A program made the translations under genes and the position numbers. Shown here one piece after another: positions 8,948 to 18,027 of a stretch of 64,000 nt of DNA; within the stretch, counting starts at the first letter, position 1, and each line of letters opens with the position of its first letter. The DNA is from Arthrobacter sp. V1I7 (lineage in GTDB: Bacteria; Actinomycetota; Actinomycetes; Actinomycetales; Micrococcaceae), in contig NZ_JAUSYS010000001.1 of NCBI RefSeq assembly GCF_030817015.1, forward strand, positions 372,001-436,000. The letters run 5' to 3'. A model generated the notes under the pieces. That model was not told the DNA's origin, made no database searches, and worked only from the letters and a program-made list of their open reading frames with translations.

Positions 8948-9023
8948 ACGATTTCGCCTCAGGGAAGTCGCTTTCCCCGTAACGGCCTGAGAGTCCAAGC
9001 AAAACGGTCTAAGGAGCTTCACT

Positions 9024-10571
9024 GTGCGTAGAAAGCCACTTTTCCTTCTCATCCCAGCCCTGGCGAGTGCATTAGCTCTCTCTGGATGCGCAGGTCCTGC
9101 GCAAAGCACCTCGACCAAAGCCGGCATCCTGCGCATCGGCGCCGCCGCGGAAGTGCAAACCCTCGATCCGCATTTCACCCAGCTGCCTTCCGCCAACTCC
9201 ATCACTCACCTTGTTTTTGAGGGCCTTTTCACCTTAAACGCAGAGAACAAAGTTGTGCCCGAGCTGGCCGACAGCCACGAGTACAGTCCCGATGGTTTGA
9301 CGCTTACCGTGAAAATTAAGTCGGGACACAAATTCAGCAACGGCGATCCTGTCGACGCTGCCGCCGTAGCCGCTTCATTCAGCCGGCTCCTCGACCCCGC
9401 CACCAAGTCGCCGTATCTCGGGCTCTTCTCGACCATCAAAGAAGTAACGGCGGTCAACGAAAACACAGTTGCGATAAAGCTGGCCTCAGCCAACGGGCAT
9501 ATGCTCTCCCTACTGGCTAACAACAACGCATTGATCGTCAACGTCAAAGCCGCCAAGGAGCTGGGTGCAGAATTCGGCCGCAAGCCCGTAGGCAGCGGCC
9601 CCTACGTCGTGAGTGACTACGTCGGCGGCGAACGCTACAGCGTAAAACCAAGCCCCGTCTACGTGGGCGACCGTAAAGCATCACTGACGAGCATCGAATG
9701 GGTCGTTGCACCTGAGGACGCCTCTCGCATGGCTCTCCTAGAAACAGGCGATGTGGACATCGTTGAGAGAGTCCCACCAGAATCCGTATCGACGCTCAAG
9801 AGCCTCGCCGACACCACGGTAGAGCAGCTTCCGAGCATGTTCTCCATCAATATCGAACTAAACCTAGCCCAGCAGGGCATCGACAATCCCAAAGTCCGCC
9901 AGGCCCTAAACCTTGCTGTCGACCGCAACTCCATGATCAGCGGCATCCTCGGCGGACTCGCCGAGCCATCCATCACGATGCCTGGTCCCGGAACACAGGA
10001 TGAGCTTCGCAAGACTTTCGAACCCATCGGCTACGATCCGGAACGGGCCAAAGAACTACTCAAAGAGGCCGGATACGGCGAAGGCGAGCTGACCGTGGAC
10101 CTCCGCTGCCCCCGCGGCCGCTATATCAAGGACGAGCAGGTCTGCCAGGCGCTGAAGTCCTCGTTTGAAAAAGTCGGGGTAAAGGCAACGGCCCAGGTCA
10201 TGGATCTCGGCGCGTTCCTTCAGCACATCGCCCTTCCCCTTGATCAGCGCAACGAAAGCGGTGCCATGGTCGGGCGCGCTACTCAAGGAATGGATTACAC
10301 GCTTTACCGTCTGTTCCACTCAGGGATCTCAACTAACATCACCGGCTACAACAACCCTGAGGTCGACAAGCTCCTTGAGCAGGGACGCGCTACCTCTGAT
10401 ACCGCAAAGCAGAAGGAAATCTACGGCCAAGTCCAGGAAATGGTCTGGAACGATCAACCGGACATCTTCCTCTGGTACCAAAAGCAGACTGTGGCCCGGT
10501 CCAATGCAGTTGGCGGCTTTCAAATCCGCGGCGACGAGACCATGCTGCTTGACGTGGCCAGTGTGAAATAA
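9024..10571 (+). CDS. ABC importer substrate-binding lipoprotein, family 5 (Dpp/Opp/Nik type)
   Basis: Binds a peptide-like solute outside the cell; 515 residues, normal for family 5. The signal peptide ends in the lipobox LSGC (about residue 24). Family features include the early EVQTLDPHFTQLPSANS stretch, VFEGLFTLN and the repeated YDPERAKELLKEAGY motif. The start is GTG after AAGGAG. It leads a seven-gene operon: importer (four genes), DAO-type FAD oxidoreductase, opine-dehydrogenase-family protein, GntR regulator. Family 5 proteins carry peptides, nickel, opines or opine-type metallophores, so the cargo may be an opine-like amino acid conjugate (inferred). Confidence 0.88.
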   Translation: MRRKPLFLLIPALASALALSGCAGPAQSTSTKAGILRIGAAAEVQTLDPHFTQLPSANSITHLVFEGLFTLNAENKVVPELADSHEYSPDGLTLTVKIKSGHKFSNGDPVDAAAVAASFSRLLDPATKSPYLGLFSTIKEVTAVNENTVAIKLASANGHMLSLLANNNALIVNVKAAKELGAEFGRKPVGSGPYVVSDYVGGERYSVKPSPVYVGDRKASLTSIEWVVAPEDASRMALLETGDVDIVERVPPESVSTLKSLADTTVEQLPSMFSINIELNLAQQGIDNPKVRQALNLAVDRNSMISGILGGLAEPSITMPGPGTQDELRKTFEPIGYDPERAKELLKEAGYGEGELTVDLRCPRGRYIKDEQVCQALKSSFEKVGVKATAQVMDLGAFLQHIALPLDQRNESGAMVGRATQGMDYTLYRLFHSGISTNITGYNNPEVDKLLEQGRATSDTAKQKEIYGQVQEMVWNDQPDIFLWYQKQTVARSNAVGGFQIRGDETMLLDVASVK

Positions 10572-10581
10572 CCCTCGGGCT

Positions 10582-11499
10582 ATGTTCATCGTCAAACGCT
10601 TCGGCGCGGCAATACCGACTCTCATCATCGTCTCGCTCCTTGTATTCTTCCTCGTCGACCTGATTCCCGGCGATCCTGCCCGGAATCTAGCCGGGCAGTC
10701 AGCCACAGTCGAGGAAGTAGCCCAGCTGCGAGCGTCGATGGGCCTGGATGCCCCCATGTTCGAACGCTACGTCAGGTTCGTGCAGGGCATGTTTGATCCA
10801 GGCGCCGTGTCCTCACTCCGCACTGGACGTCCCGTCAGCACAGAATTCATCGAAAGACTCCCCAACACGCTAGCAATCGCCTTTGGCGGTCTCGCCTTCG
10901 GACTCCTCGTGGGGACCGTAACCGGCATCATCTGCGCCTTGCGTCAGGGACGGTTTGTGGACTTCATCGTCACCGTCGGAACCTTGGCGGGTATCTCGAT
11001 GCCAATCTATTGGATCGGACTACTCGCCATCTGGTGGCTCTCCGTGAATCTCGGGCTATTGCCTGCCAGCGGCGCCAAATCGTGGGAGTACTTCGTGCTT
11101 CCCATACTCGTTGTTTCCACTCGACCGGCCGCGATGATATCGCGCCTGGTGACGTCGAGCCTGCTGGATGTCATGGACAAGGAGTACATCGACACCGCAC
11201 GGTCCAAGGGTCTTAGCGAGATACGGGTCGTGCTGGATCACGGCCTGCGCAACGCCCTTGTGGCTGCGGTCAGTATCGCCGGTGTTCAGTTTGGCGCTCT
11301 ACTCGGAGGGTCAGTTGTCACCGAAACTGTCTTCGGCATCCCGGGCATCGGCAGATTGCTTGTCGATGCGGTAGGGCAAGCCGATTACCCCGTCATCCAG
11401 TACTCAATCCTCATGTTTGCTGCCTTCTTCATCCTGATTAACCTCGTGGTTGACGTCCTGTCGAAGTCACTTGATCCGCGAACCAGGCAACTCACCTAA
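10582..11499 (+). CDS. ABC importer permease, DppB type
   Basis: Membrane subunit of 305 residues with six predicted helices. It begins FIVKRFGAAIPTLIIVSLLV, typical of DppB, and has the ATPase-contact loop EYIDTARSKGLSEIRVVLDH and the late family motif ETVFGIPGIGRLLVDAV. It starts 10 bp after the binding protein with little visible Shine-Dalgarno sequence, suggesting coupling. It pairs with the DppC half of the next, fused gene. Confidence 0.9.
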   Translation: MFIVKRFGAAIPTLIIVSLLVFFLVDLIPGDPARNLAGQSATVEEVAQLRASMGLDAPMFERYVRFVQGMFDPGAVSSLRTGRPVSTEFIERLPNTLAIAFGGLAFGLLVGTVTGIICALRQGRFVDFIVTVGTLAGISMPIYWIGLLAIWWLSVNLGLLPASGAKSWEYFVLPILVVSTRPAAMISRLVTSSLLDVMDKEYIDTARSKGLSEIRVVLDHGLRNALVAAVSIAGVQFGALLGGSVVTETVFGIPGIGRLLVDAVGQADYPVIQYSILMFAAFFILINLVVDVLSKSLDPRTRQLT

Positions 11500-11518
11500 T
11501 TTCAGAAAGATGTTGTCC

Positions 11519-13507
11519 ATGAGTCTTGGAATACAGCTAGAAGAAGCCCGCGGCGGGACGAAAACGTCCTCGGCCGTGGCGTCCCCGCAGCGACAGAGTG
11601 GAATGGCCCGGGTCTGGGGACAGGGCAAGGGAAAAGCCGGCCTGACCATCGTAATCATGTGCATCCTGCTGGCCGTACTTGGCAGGATCGCCGCCCCCTT
11701 TGACCCTTACGAACAGGATCTGGCATCCACGCTAAGCCCTCCCGGAAACGGACATATTTTCGGGACTGATCAGCTGGGCAGAGACGTCTTCAGCCGAATT
11801 TTGGCGGGCGCTCTCACTTCACTGGGAATTGGCTTGGGCGGGGTGGCCATAGCGGCAGCCATCGGCATCCCCTTGGGCGTGCTCGCCGGTTATTTGGGCA
11901 AGAAGTTTGATTTTTTACTGATGCGCGTGGTGGACATCATGCTCAGCTTCCCAGACATTATATTCGCCCTGGCCATCGTGGCCATCCTCGGAGCCAACAC
12001 CCAGAACGTCATTCTGGCAGTCGGCGTCGTTTCCATCCCCATCTTCGCCCGGACGGCGCGTGCCGTCACCATGAGCACCAAGGCAGAGCCCTTCATCGAA
12101 GGGAGTGTCTCGTTGGGATGCACTCCGGCACGAGTTGTGATTCGACACATCATGCCGAACATCTTAGGTACGATGCTGACTCTCTCGAGCCTGCTCTTTG
12201 CCACGACGCTCCTGACCTCATCCGGCCTGGGATTCCTTGGACTGGGTGTCCAGCCTCCCGAACCGGAGTGGGGAACCATGCTCGGGGAGGCCCGCTCCTA
12301 CATCCGAACGCATAGTTACATGGCCACTTTCCCTGGATTGTTCCTTGCAATTTCTGCCCTCGGCTTCAACCTCCTGGGTGAAGCAATGCGCGCCGTTTAC
12401 GATCCGACGTTTGCCCGCAAGGTTACCTGGCGGGCGCGTCGGGCGGCCAGACAGGCGAGGCTGGCGGACAAAGCCAAAGCTGCCCACGAAAAAGTGATTT
12501 TAAAGGCAGCCGCCGAGCCTGAGGCTTCGGAGATGCTTCACGTTCGAGATCTCCGCGTGCGATACCTCGGAACAGACGGACCCGTCGAGGCTATTCACGG
12601 CGTCTCGCTGAAGATCCAGGCTGGCCGTACTTTGGCTATCGTTGGTGAATCTGGTTCCGGCAAGAGTACGTTGCTCCGGGCCATCTCGACGCTATTGCCG
12701 AAGGGCAAAGCCGACATATCCGGCGGAAGCGTCAGAATTGGCGGTACCGAGCTGGTTGGGGCTTCGGCAGACGTTATTCGCTCCGTCCGCATGAACGAGA
12801 TTGGAATAGTATTCCAAGATCCGGCCAGTGCCTTGAACCCTGTCCTAAGCATCGGGGCACAGCTCATTGAGGCCGTGAATGCCGGCGGAAAGACTTCCCG
12901 CGCAGAGGGTCGCCGCAAAGCCATCGAGCTGCTTGACGCGGTCAGCATCCCGGACCCGGCCGGACGCCTGGACATGTACCCCCATCAGTTCTCCGGGGGT
13001 ATGAAGCAGCGCATTGTCATAGCTATGGCGCTGGCGCAGGATCCGAGTGTGCTGCTGGCCGACGAACCCACTAGTGCATTGGACGTAACCATCCAGCAGC
13101 AGATCCTGACGCTGCTGAGGAGACTGCAGTCAGAGAGGGACATCGCGATACTGCTGGTGACCCACGACCTAGGTCTTGTTGCTAGGTACGCCGATGATGT
13201 AGCCGTTATGTACGGAGGCAACTTGGTAGAGACCGGCTCCGTAGCCGAAGTTTTCAAATCTCCCCGGCACCCTTACACGGCGGCACTTATTAGTTCGGTC
13301 CCCACGATGGATGCAGGGAAAGACGTTGGTCTCCGGGTCATCCACGGCGATCCGCCGAGTCTGGTCGCACCGCCGAAGGGATGTGTCTTCAACCCGCGCT
13401 GTCCGCTTAAAGGCAACAGGTCGCTGTGCACAACAGAGCCACCCGTGCTGCGGGCTGTTGAACCTCAGCATCTGTCAGCGTGTCACTTCAGTGAGGAGAT
13501 CAGTTGA
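11519..13507 (+). CDS. Fused ABC importer subunit: DppC permease plus DppD ATPase
   Basis: One chain of about 662 residues joins two normally separate subunits. Residues about 35-300 are a DppC permease (FGTDQLGRDVFSRILAGALT; loop SLGCTPARVVIRHIMPNIL). A charged linker rich in Ala, Arg and Lys follows (about 310-340). Residues about 345-660 are an ATPase with Walker A GESGSGKST, signature FSGGMKQR, Walker B VLLADEP and the cysteine-bearing oligopeptide C-terminal region FNPRCPLKGNRSLC. The ATG at 11519 is chosen because AGAAAG precedes it; 11450 lies inside the previous gene. Similar fusions are known in actinobacterial Dpp/Opp systems. It overlaps the next gene by 4 nt. Confidence 0.9.
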   Translation: MSLGIQLEEARGGTKTSSAVASPQRQSGMARVWGQGKGKAGLTIVIMCILLAVLGRIAAPFDPYEQDLASTLSPPGNGHIFGTDQLGRDVFSRILAGALTSLGIGLGGVAIAAAIGIPLGVLAGYLGKKFDFLLMRVVDIMLSFPDIIFALAIVAILGANTQNVILAVGVVSIPIFARTARAVTMSTKAEPFIEGSVSLGCTPARVVIRHIMPNILGTMLTLSSLLFATTLLTSSGLGFLGLGVQPPEPEWGTMLGEARSYIRTHSYMATFPGLFLAISALGFNLLGEAMRAVYDPTFARKVTWRARRAARQARLADKAKAAHEKVILKAAAEPEASEMLHVRDLRVRYLGTDGPVEAIHGVSLKIQAGRTLAIVGESGSGKSTLLRAISTLLPKGKADISGGSVRIGGTELVGASADVIRSVRMNEIGIVFQDPASALNPVLSIGAQLIEAVNAGGKTSRAEGRRKAIELLDAVSIPDPAGRLDMYPHQFSGGMKQRIVIAMALAQDPSVLLADEPTSALDVTIQQQILTLLRRLQSERDIAILLVTHDLGLVARYADDVAVMYGGNLVETGSVAEVFKSPRHPYTAALISSVPTMDAGKDVGLRVIHGDPPSLVAPPKGCVFNPRCPLKGNRSLCTTEPPVLRAVEPQHLSACHFSEEIS

Positions 13508-14631
13508 ACGTCGTCGCCCCAGCAGAACACGAACAGATGCCCAATTCCGAACCTATCGTGCAGGTCAGAAACGTTTCGCAGCATTTCCAAGGCAAATCCC
13601 ACGGCGTGTTCAGACGCAAGCACGACGTCATCAAAGCCGTTGATGACATCTCAGTTTCAGTCGCCAGGGGCGAATGCCTCGCCATAGTGGGTGAATCCGG
13701 ATGCGGTAAGAGCACATTGGCACGGGTCGTGGTCGGCCTGCTGCGTCCAACAAACGGCGACGTTCTCGTGGATGGGCAGTCGACGGCCGCGATCAGCAAC
13801 AGCGAAATGCGGAAACTGCGTAAACGCGTGCAGTTGGTCTTGCAGGATCCACTTGCGTCCCTGGACCCACGGATGACTGTCAAGGCCATCCTGAACGAGG
13901 CACTCGTGGTGCACCGTATCGGCACATCCGGGGAAGACCGACATCGCAGGTGTGTTGAGGTGCTGAGCCAGGTCGGGCTGGGCGCGGAGTTCATGGACCG
14001 GTTCGCTAAAGAGATGTCCGGCGGACAACGCCAGCGGGTCGCCATTGCGAAAGCGATTTCTTGCTCCCCCGATGTCTTGGTTCTCGACGAGCCAGTGAGT
14101 GCCTTGGATGTTTCGGTCCAGGCACAGATCATCAATCTGCTGGTAGACCTGCAGAAGAAACTTGGCCTGACCTACATCATCATTACCCATGACCTGACAC
14201 TCGTGCAGTACATCGCAGACAAGACCTGCGTCATGTACTTGGGCGCAATGGTTGAGTACGGCGATACGGCGGACGTGTGGCAACGCCCGGTCCATCCCTA
14301 CACAGTAGGGCTGATTTCAGCTGTTACTATCCCCGATCCCGCCTACGAAAAAACCAGGCATATCGAGATCTTGCCCGGCACTATCCCCAGCGCGTCCGCC
14401 GTCCCCAGCGGCTGCCGGTTCCATACCAGATGCACACGCGCTGTCGAGCTGGGGCGAACAACCGAAGCGGCAGGCGTAAAGACGACATCCTTCGGGATTC
14501 TGCCCCGCTCGTGCGTCGACGACATCCCACAGATCAGCTCGGACGCCTCAACTGGCCACCAGATCGCCTGCCATTTCGCTGGCGTCCAACCGCACCTGGA
14601 ACAGGGCGAGCGGATGAGTCTTTTCAACTAA
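13504..14631 (+). CDS. ABC importer ATPase, DppF type
   Basis: Second ATPase of the importer, 375 residues. Walker A is GESGCGKST, signature MSGGQRQR, Walker B VLVLDEPVSALD, and the late motif CRFHTRCTRAVEL is typical of the Opp/Dpp C-terminal domain. The start is TTG overlapping the upstream stop as TTGA, with GAGGAG just before; an ATG at 13537 is the alternative. It forms a heterodimer with the fused DppD half. The oxidoreductase follows 24 bp downstream, so uptake and catabolism are co-expressed. Confidence 0.9.
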   Translation: MNVVAPAEHEQMPNSEPIVQVRNVSQHFQGKSHGVFRRKHDVIKAVDDISVSVARGECLAIVGESGCGKSTLARVVVGLLRPTNGDVLVDGQSTAAISNSEMRKLRKRVQLVLQDPLASLDPRMTVKAILNEALVVHRIGTSGEDRHRRCVEVLSQVGLGAEFMDRFAKEMSGGQRQRVAIAKAISCSPDVLVLDEPVSALDVSVQAQIINLLVDLQKKLGLTYIIITHDLTLVQYIADKTCVMYLGAMVEYGDTADVWQRPVHPYTVGLISAVTIPDPAYEKTRHIEILPGTIPSASAVPSGCRFHTRCTRAVELGRTTEAAGVKTTSFGILPRSCVDDIPQISSDASTGHQIACHFAGVQPHLEQGERMSLFN

Positions 14632-14655
14632 TGACCTTACAACGGAGGACACACC

Positions 14656-15819
14656 ATGAATGAAGTAATCCACGACGTCGTTATTGTCGGAGGCGGCATC
14701 TACGGCGCAGCCATCGCTTTTGACCTCGCCAGAGCGGGGGCGGACGTCTTGTTGATCGAAGCAGGTGAAATCGCCTCAGGCGCTTCGGGGGGACCCGGCG
14801 AACGAGGAGTCCGTGGTTCCGGTCGAGACGTACGCGAACTTCCTCTAGTCGCACGGGCACAGGAACGCTGGGCCCAGTTTGAAGCGGAGTTCGAGGGTGG
14901 CGTCGGCTACCGGCGAGTCGGCGGCATCCAGATCTACGAGACTCCCATTGGAACCCGACCCGGCGAGATTGAGAGCGAGCTCCGGGTCCGTGCCCAGGTG
15001 CAGACGTCTCTGGGAATCCCTACGGAACTGGTTGATGCTGAACGCGCGCGCCAGATCGAACCGGAACTTGCCAAGGGAATCGCCGGCGGCAGCTACTGCC
15101 CAAATGATGGCGTGGCGGACCACACTCTCGCCACGCGTACTCTTGCCCGCGAAGCGGAAAACCATGGTGCGACCATACGCACAAATTCGTTGGTCAAGGA
15201 TGTCGTCATGACAGACGGAAGAGCTAGCGGCGTAACGCTGAGCACCGGCGAAACGATTACTGTCGGCAGGCAGCTGCTCCTCTTCTGCAATGCCGGAGTC
15301 CCCGCTCTCCTGGAGCCGATCCTGGCCGCTGAAGAGACACTGCCCATGTGGTCCCATATTCCCCAGATGATGTACGTCTCGAATCCAGATGGCAAGAAAG
15401 TCAACGGACTGCTAGGGCACCGGAACCGGAAACTGGCTGTCAAGCAGCTCGTCGACGGCACCATCATGCTTTCCGGCGGGCAGACGGTGGAACACGATGA
15501 GAATGGAAACCTGCTGGGTTCGCTCGCAGCATCCGCTCTGACGCTTCAAGATGCCGTCAGCACCTTCCCGTTTTTGGAAAAATCCGAGTTTGTCAGCGTT
15601 GACGGATCTCGCCGGGAGACATTTTGTATCGACGGCGCCCCACTGATCGGCCAACCGGCCAACGCATCGAACATCATCTTCGGGACCGGCTGGTGCGGAC
15701 ACGGATTCGCCATTTCACTAGGCTTCAGTGAACTCATCGCCCGGTGGGTCATCACCGGGCAGCACCCCGCGGAACTTCTGCCGTTCTCACACAAACGCTT
15801 CAACTCCGTCGGGGCGTGA
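14656..15819 (+). CDS. FAD-dependent oxidoreductase, DAO / sarcosine-oxidase-beta type
   Basis: Probably oxidises the C-N bond of an amino acid or secondary amine. It has 387 residues; the dinucleotide-binding motif VVIVGGGIYGAAIAFDLA is at residues 8-25 and the acidic ribose-binding end of strand 2 is LLIEA. The C-terminal FAD segment IDGAPLIGQPANASN and FGTGWCGHGFAISLGFSEL match the DAO fold. GGAGG precedes the ATG. Opine oxidases of agrobacteria (OoxB/NoxB) belong to the same fold, which with the adjacent opine-dehydrogenase-family gene supports opine or N-alkyl amino acid cleavage. The exact substrate cannot be read from sequence. Confidence 0.85.
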   Translation: MNEVIHDVVIVGGGIYGAAIAFDLARAGADVLLIEAGEIASGASGGPGERGVRGSGRDVRELPLVARAQERWAQFEAEFEGGVGYRRVGGIQIYETPIGTRPGEIESELRVRAQVQTSLGIPTELVDAERARQIEPELAKGIAGGSYCPNDGVADHTLATRTLAREAENHGATIRTNSLVKDVVMTDGRASGVTLSTGETITVGRQLLLFCNAGVPALLEPILAAEETLPMWSHIPQMMYVSNPDGKKVNGLLGHRNRKLAVKQLVDGTIMLSGGQTVEHDENGNLLGSLAASALTLQDAVSTFPFLEKSEFVSVDGSRRETFCIDGAPLIGQPANASNIIFGTGWCGHGFAISLGFSELIARWVITGQHPAELLPFSHKRFNSVGA

Positions 15820-15826
15820 GAGAGCC

Positions 15827-16867
15827 ATGAAACTTACAGTGGTCGGTTCCAGTTCAGCTGCCATCGTCACCGCAGGCTACGCAGCCAGTAACGCGCCCGA
15901 AGGGTGGGATGTTGCCCTGCTTGCGGGTTCAGAAATCCAAGACATTCCACACTACGCGGATGGACTGGTGCCAGAACAGGTCCTAGCTCTCGAAGTATCC
16001 GCCACGATCTCGGGAAGCGACTTGTTCGTGCTGGTCGGCACTGCCAACGACCTGCCGGTTACTGTCGTGAAGCACGCAGACATCATCGGGGGAAGACCCG
16101 TATTAGTGGCCCCAGGATCCTTTGGTGGCGCGTTCAGAGTTCGTAACGCACTGCGGATGGCAGGAGTAGAAAACCCAAACATTTCGGAAACCACCGGATT
16201 CATAGCAGGTGGCCGCGTGAGCGAGGGACGATGCACCGTTACATCGGTTAAGCGCAATCTGCCGGTTGCCGGCTTTAGTGATGAACTGAGTGCCAAGGCC
16301 ATGGAGAGCTTCCTGCCCTGCTTTCCTACCCTGGTGGCGTCGGACTTGGTGACCACATCACTCTCCAACACGAACAATGTCCTCCATCCGCCCGTTGTCA
16401 TCGCAAATGCCACGGCAATGGACAAGGGAAAATCTTTCACTTTCTACGATGAGGGCCTCTCACAGGCAACCGAGAATCTGTTGCTGGCAGTTGATCGCGA
16501 GCGGCTCCGAATCGTGCAGGAATGCCAAGGGGAAACTCTCACCCTCAGAGAATGGATGTTAAGGTTCTATGCAGACCAAGGCATGGCAGGAAGATCCATC
16601 AATGAGTGTTTGCGCTCATTCAGCGGATTCCAAGGTTCCCTCTCTCCGTCAACGCTGGACACGCGATACCTCACGGAAGACATACCTTTCGGGTTCGTTC
16701 CGTTGGAACGTCTGGCCGCCAGGCTTCGTTTACCTCATGATGCTATTTCGGCGGTGCGTGTTCTCTCGGAAACTTTTATTGGACGGGTCATGGAAACCGA
16801 TGAAGAGTGCATCGAGGATTTCCTTGCATACGTTCACCAGCGCCAGGCCGATTCGGTCTTGGCATAG
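15827..16867 (+). CDS. Opine (octopine/nopaline) dehydrogenase family protein
   Basis: 346 residues. The C-terminal domain has the family's marks: SNTNNVLHPP (about residues 180-189, with the catalytic-region His), FYDEGLSQATENLLLAVDRE, and TRYLTEDIPFGFVPLERLA. The N-terminal half keeps VLVAPGSFGGAF and ISETTGFIAGGR. The usual GxGxxG/A nucleotide loop is replaced by GSSSAA (MKLTVVGSSSAA), so normal NAD(P) binding is doubtful. Family members reversibly join or split an amino acid and an alpha-keto acid. It lies 7 bp after the DAO gene and 15 bp before the regulator. It could act on opines, or be a divergent non-enzymatic partner. The upstream in-frame start at 15728 is rejected because it lies inside the previous gene. 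Confidence 0.8.
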   Translation: MKLTVVGSSSAAIVTAGYAASNAPEGWDVALLAGSEIQDIPHYADGLVPEQVLALEVSATISGSDLFVLVGTANDLPVTVVKHADIIGGRPVLVAPGSFGGAFRVRNALRMAGVENPNISETTGFIAGGRVSEGRCTVTSVKRNLPVAGFSDELSAKAMESFLPCFPTLVASDLVTTSLSNTNNVLHPPVVIANATAMDKGKSFTFYDEGLSQATENLLLAVDRERLRIVQECQGETLTLREWMLRFYADQGMAGRSINECLRSFSGFQGSLSPSTLDTRYLTEDIPFGFVPLERLAARLRLPHDAISAVRVLSETFIGRVMETDEECIEDFLAYVHQRQADSVLA

Positions 16868-16882
16868 CGATCGGAGGACAAC

Positions 16883-17599
16883 ATGACATCGCTTAAGAGC
16901 ACCATGGGGCGCGCCCCAACGCGGCCTCTCATAGCGCCAGTGCCTCGCCAGGGACTGGGGGATTCTGTCTTCAATTCCTTGCGAACGTTGCTCGAAGAGA
17001 ATCAACTGCAGCCCGGCGCCCCCCTCAACATCGACGCTTTGGCGCGAGAACTCAACGTCTCGCAGACTCCCGTGCGTGAAGCATTGGTGAAACTTGAAGC
17101 CGCCTACTTGGTGGAGCGTACAGCTTCCCGAGGATTCCGAGTATCCCAGCCCTTGTCAGGGATGGAACTAGAGAAGTTCCTTAAGGTTCGGGAGATGGTT
17201 GAATCATTGGCAGCCAGATGGGCATTCGAGGCCCACGGAGCGGACCTTGCCGCCAAGCTCAGCGCCGCTGTCAAAGAGCAGAAGGAGGCACTCTTGGCCG
17301 GTGAAGGGAACGAGCCAGACTTCTTCAAGTCCGATAGGGAATTCCACCGGCTCATCTTCACCCACTGCGACAACCCTTTCCTGGAACAGATCTCCGACAA
17401 CCTCGGCGCGCAGCTACGAAGAATACGCCAATACTCCAGTGTCATGGCCCGCGACGGAGTATGTGCAGTGGAAGAGCATGAAAACATTGCTAGGGCGTTT
17501 GCAGATGGAACAGCCCAATCCGTTGAGGCCCTCATGCGCGAGCACCTGACCCGGGTATCGGAACGAGCCATCCGTTCTGATGCCGATGCAGTCCCCTAG
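16883..17599 (+). CDS. GntR-family regulator (FadR/FCD subfamily)
   Basis: 238 residues. The winged helix is at about residues 30-90 (LNIDALARELNVSQTPVREA, then YLVERTASRGFRVSQ), followed by an all-helical FCD ligand domain (KVREMVESLAARWAFE, DREFHRLIFTHCDNPFLEQI). The start is ATG after GGAGGA. It is the last gene of the opine-like operon, so it probably autoregulates it through a site near 8930-8952. FCD regulators usually sense small carboxylates, consistent with an organic-acid product of opine cleavage. No terminator is evident after it. Confidence 0.9.
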   Translation: MTSLKSTMGRAPTRPLIAPVPRQGLGDSVFNSLRTLLEENQLQPGAPLNIDALARELNVSQTPVREALVKLEAAYLVERTASRGFRVSQPLSGMELEKFLKVREMVESLAARWAFEAHGADLAAKLSAAVKEQKEALLAGEGNEPDFFKSDREFHRLIFTHCDNPFLEQISDNLGAQLRRIRQYSSVMARDGVCAVEEHENIARAFADGTAQSVEALMREHLTRVSERAIRSDADAVP

Positions 17600-18027
17600 C
17601 TTTGGGGAAGCTTGCCAACTACTGGTCCAACTGTTGAGTTGCTTCGGGCGTAAATAAAAAATGTGACTGCAAACCAATCGAAGGTTTGCCTGCGGCCACC
17701 GGCCGGTCACGAATCATATTTCCCGCTAGTCGGGCGTTCTGGCTCTGGGGGATGCGGGGCCGTCAGCGATGAGGACCGTTCAGTTGGTAGGTGGTCACGC
17801 CATGGCTACCACACGGGCAGCGAGCAACTCTGGCTGCTGCCCTCCTTGAACTTGAACCCGCCACGACAATTCACGGGCACATCAATGGAGTTGGGCGCAT
17901 TGCCAGCCCAGGACACTGCGACTCATTTAATGGGCGAGGGTCAGCCATCCAACAAAATCGAGAACAGCACAAGAAGCGAAGCCCCACGTGTCCAGAATGA
18001 ATAATCGACTCCAGATCACAATTCCCC
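17600..18027. other. Intergenic region, no supported gene
   Basis: About 430 bp between two importer operons. The frame 17663-18004 has no ribosome site, no domain and an unusual composition. A second frame there (LAAALLELEPATTIHGHING, from about 17833) reads more like protein but is short and has no start signal; it could be a relic. Confidence 0.5.

Noticed and set aside
17663..18004. 113-codon plus-strand frame in the gap after the GntR gene
   Set aside because: No ribosome site and no recognisable fold; it ends just before the palindromes.
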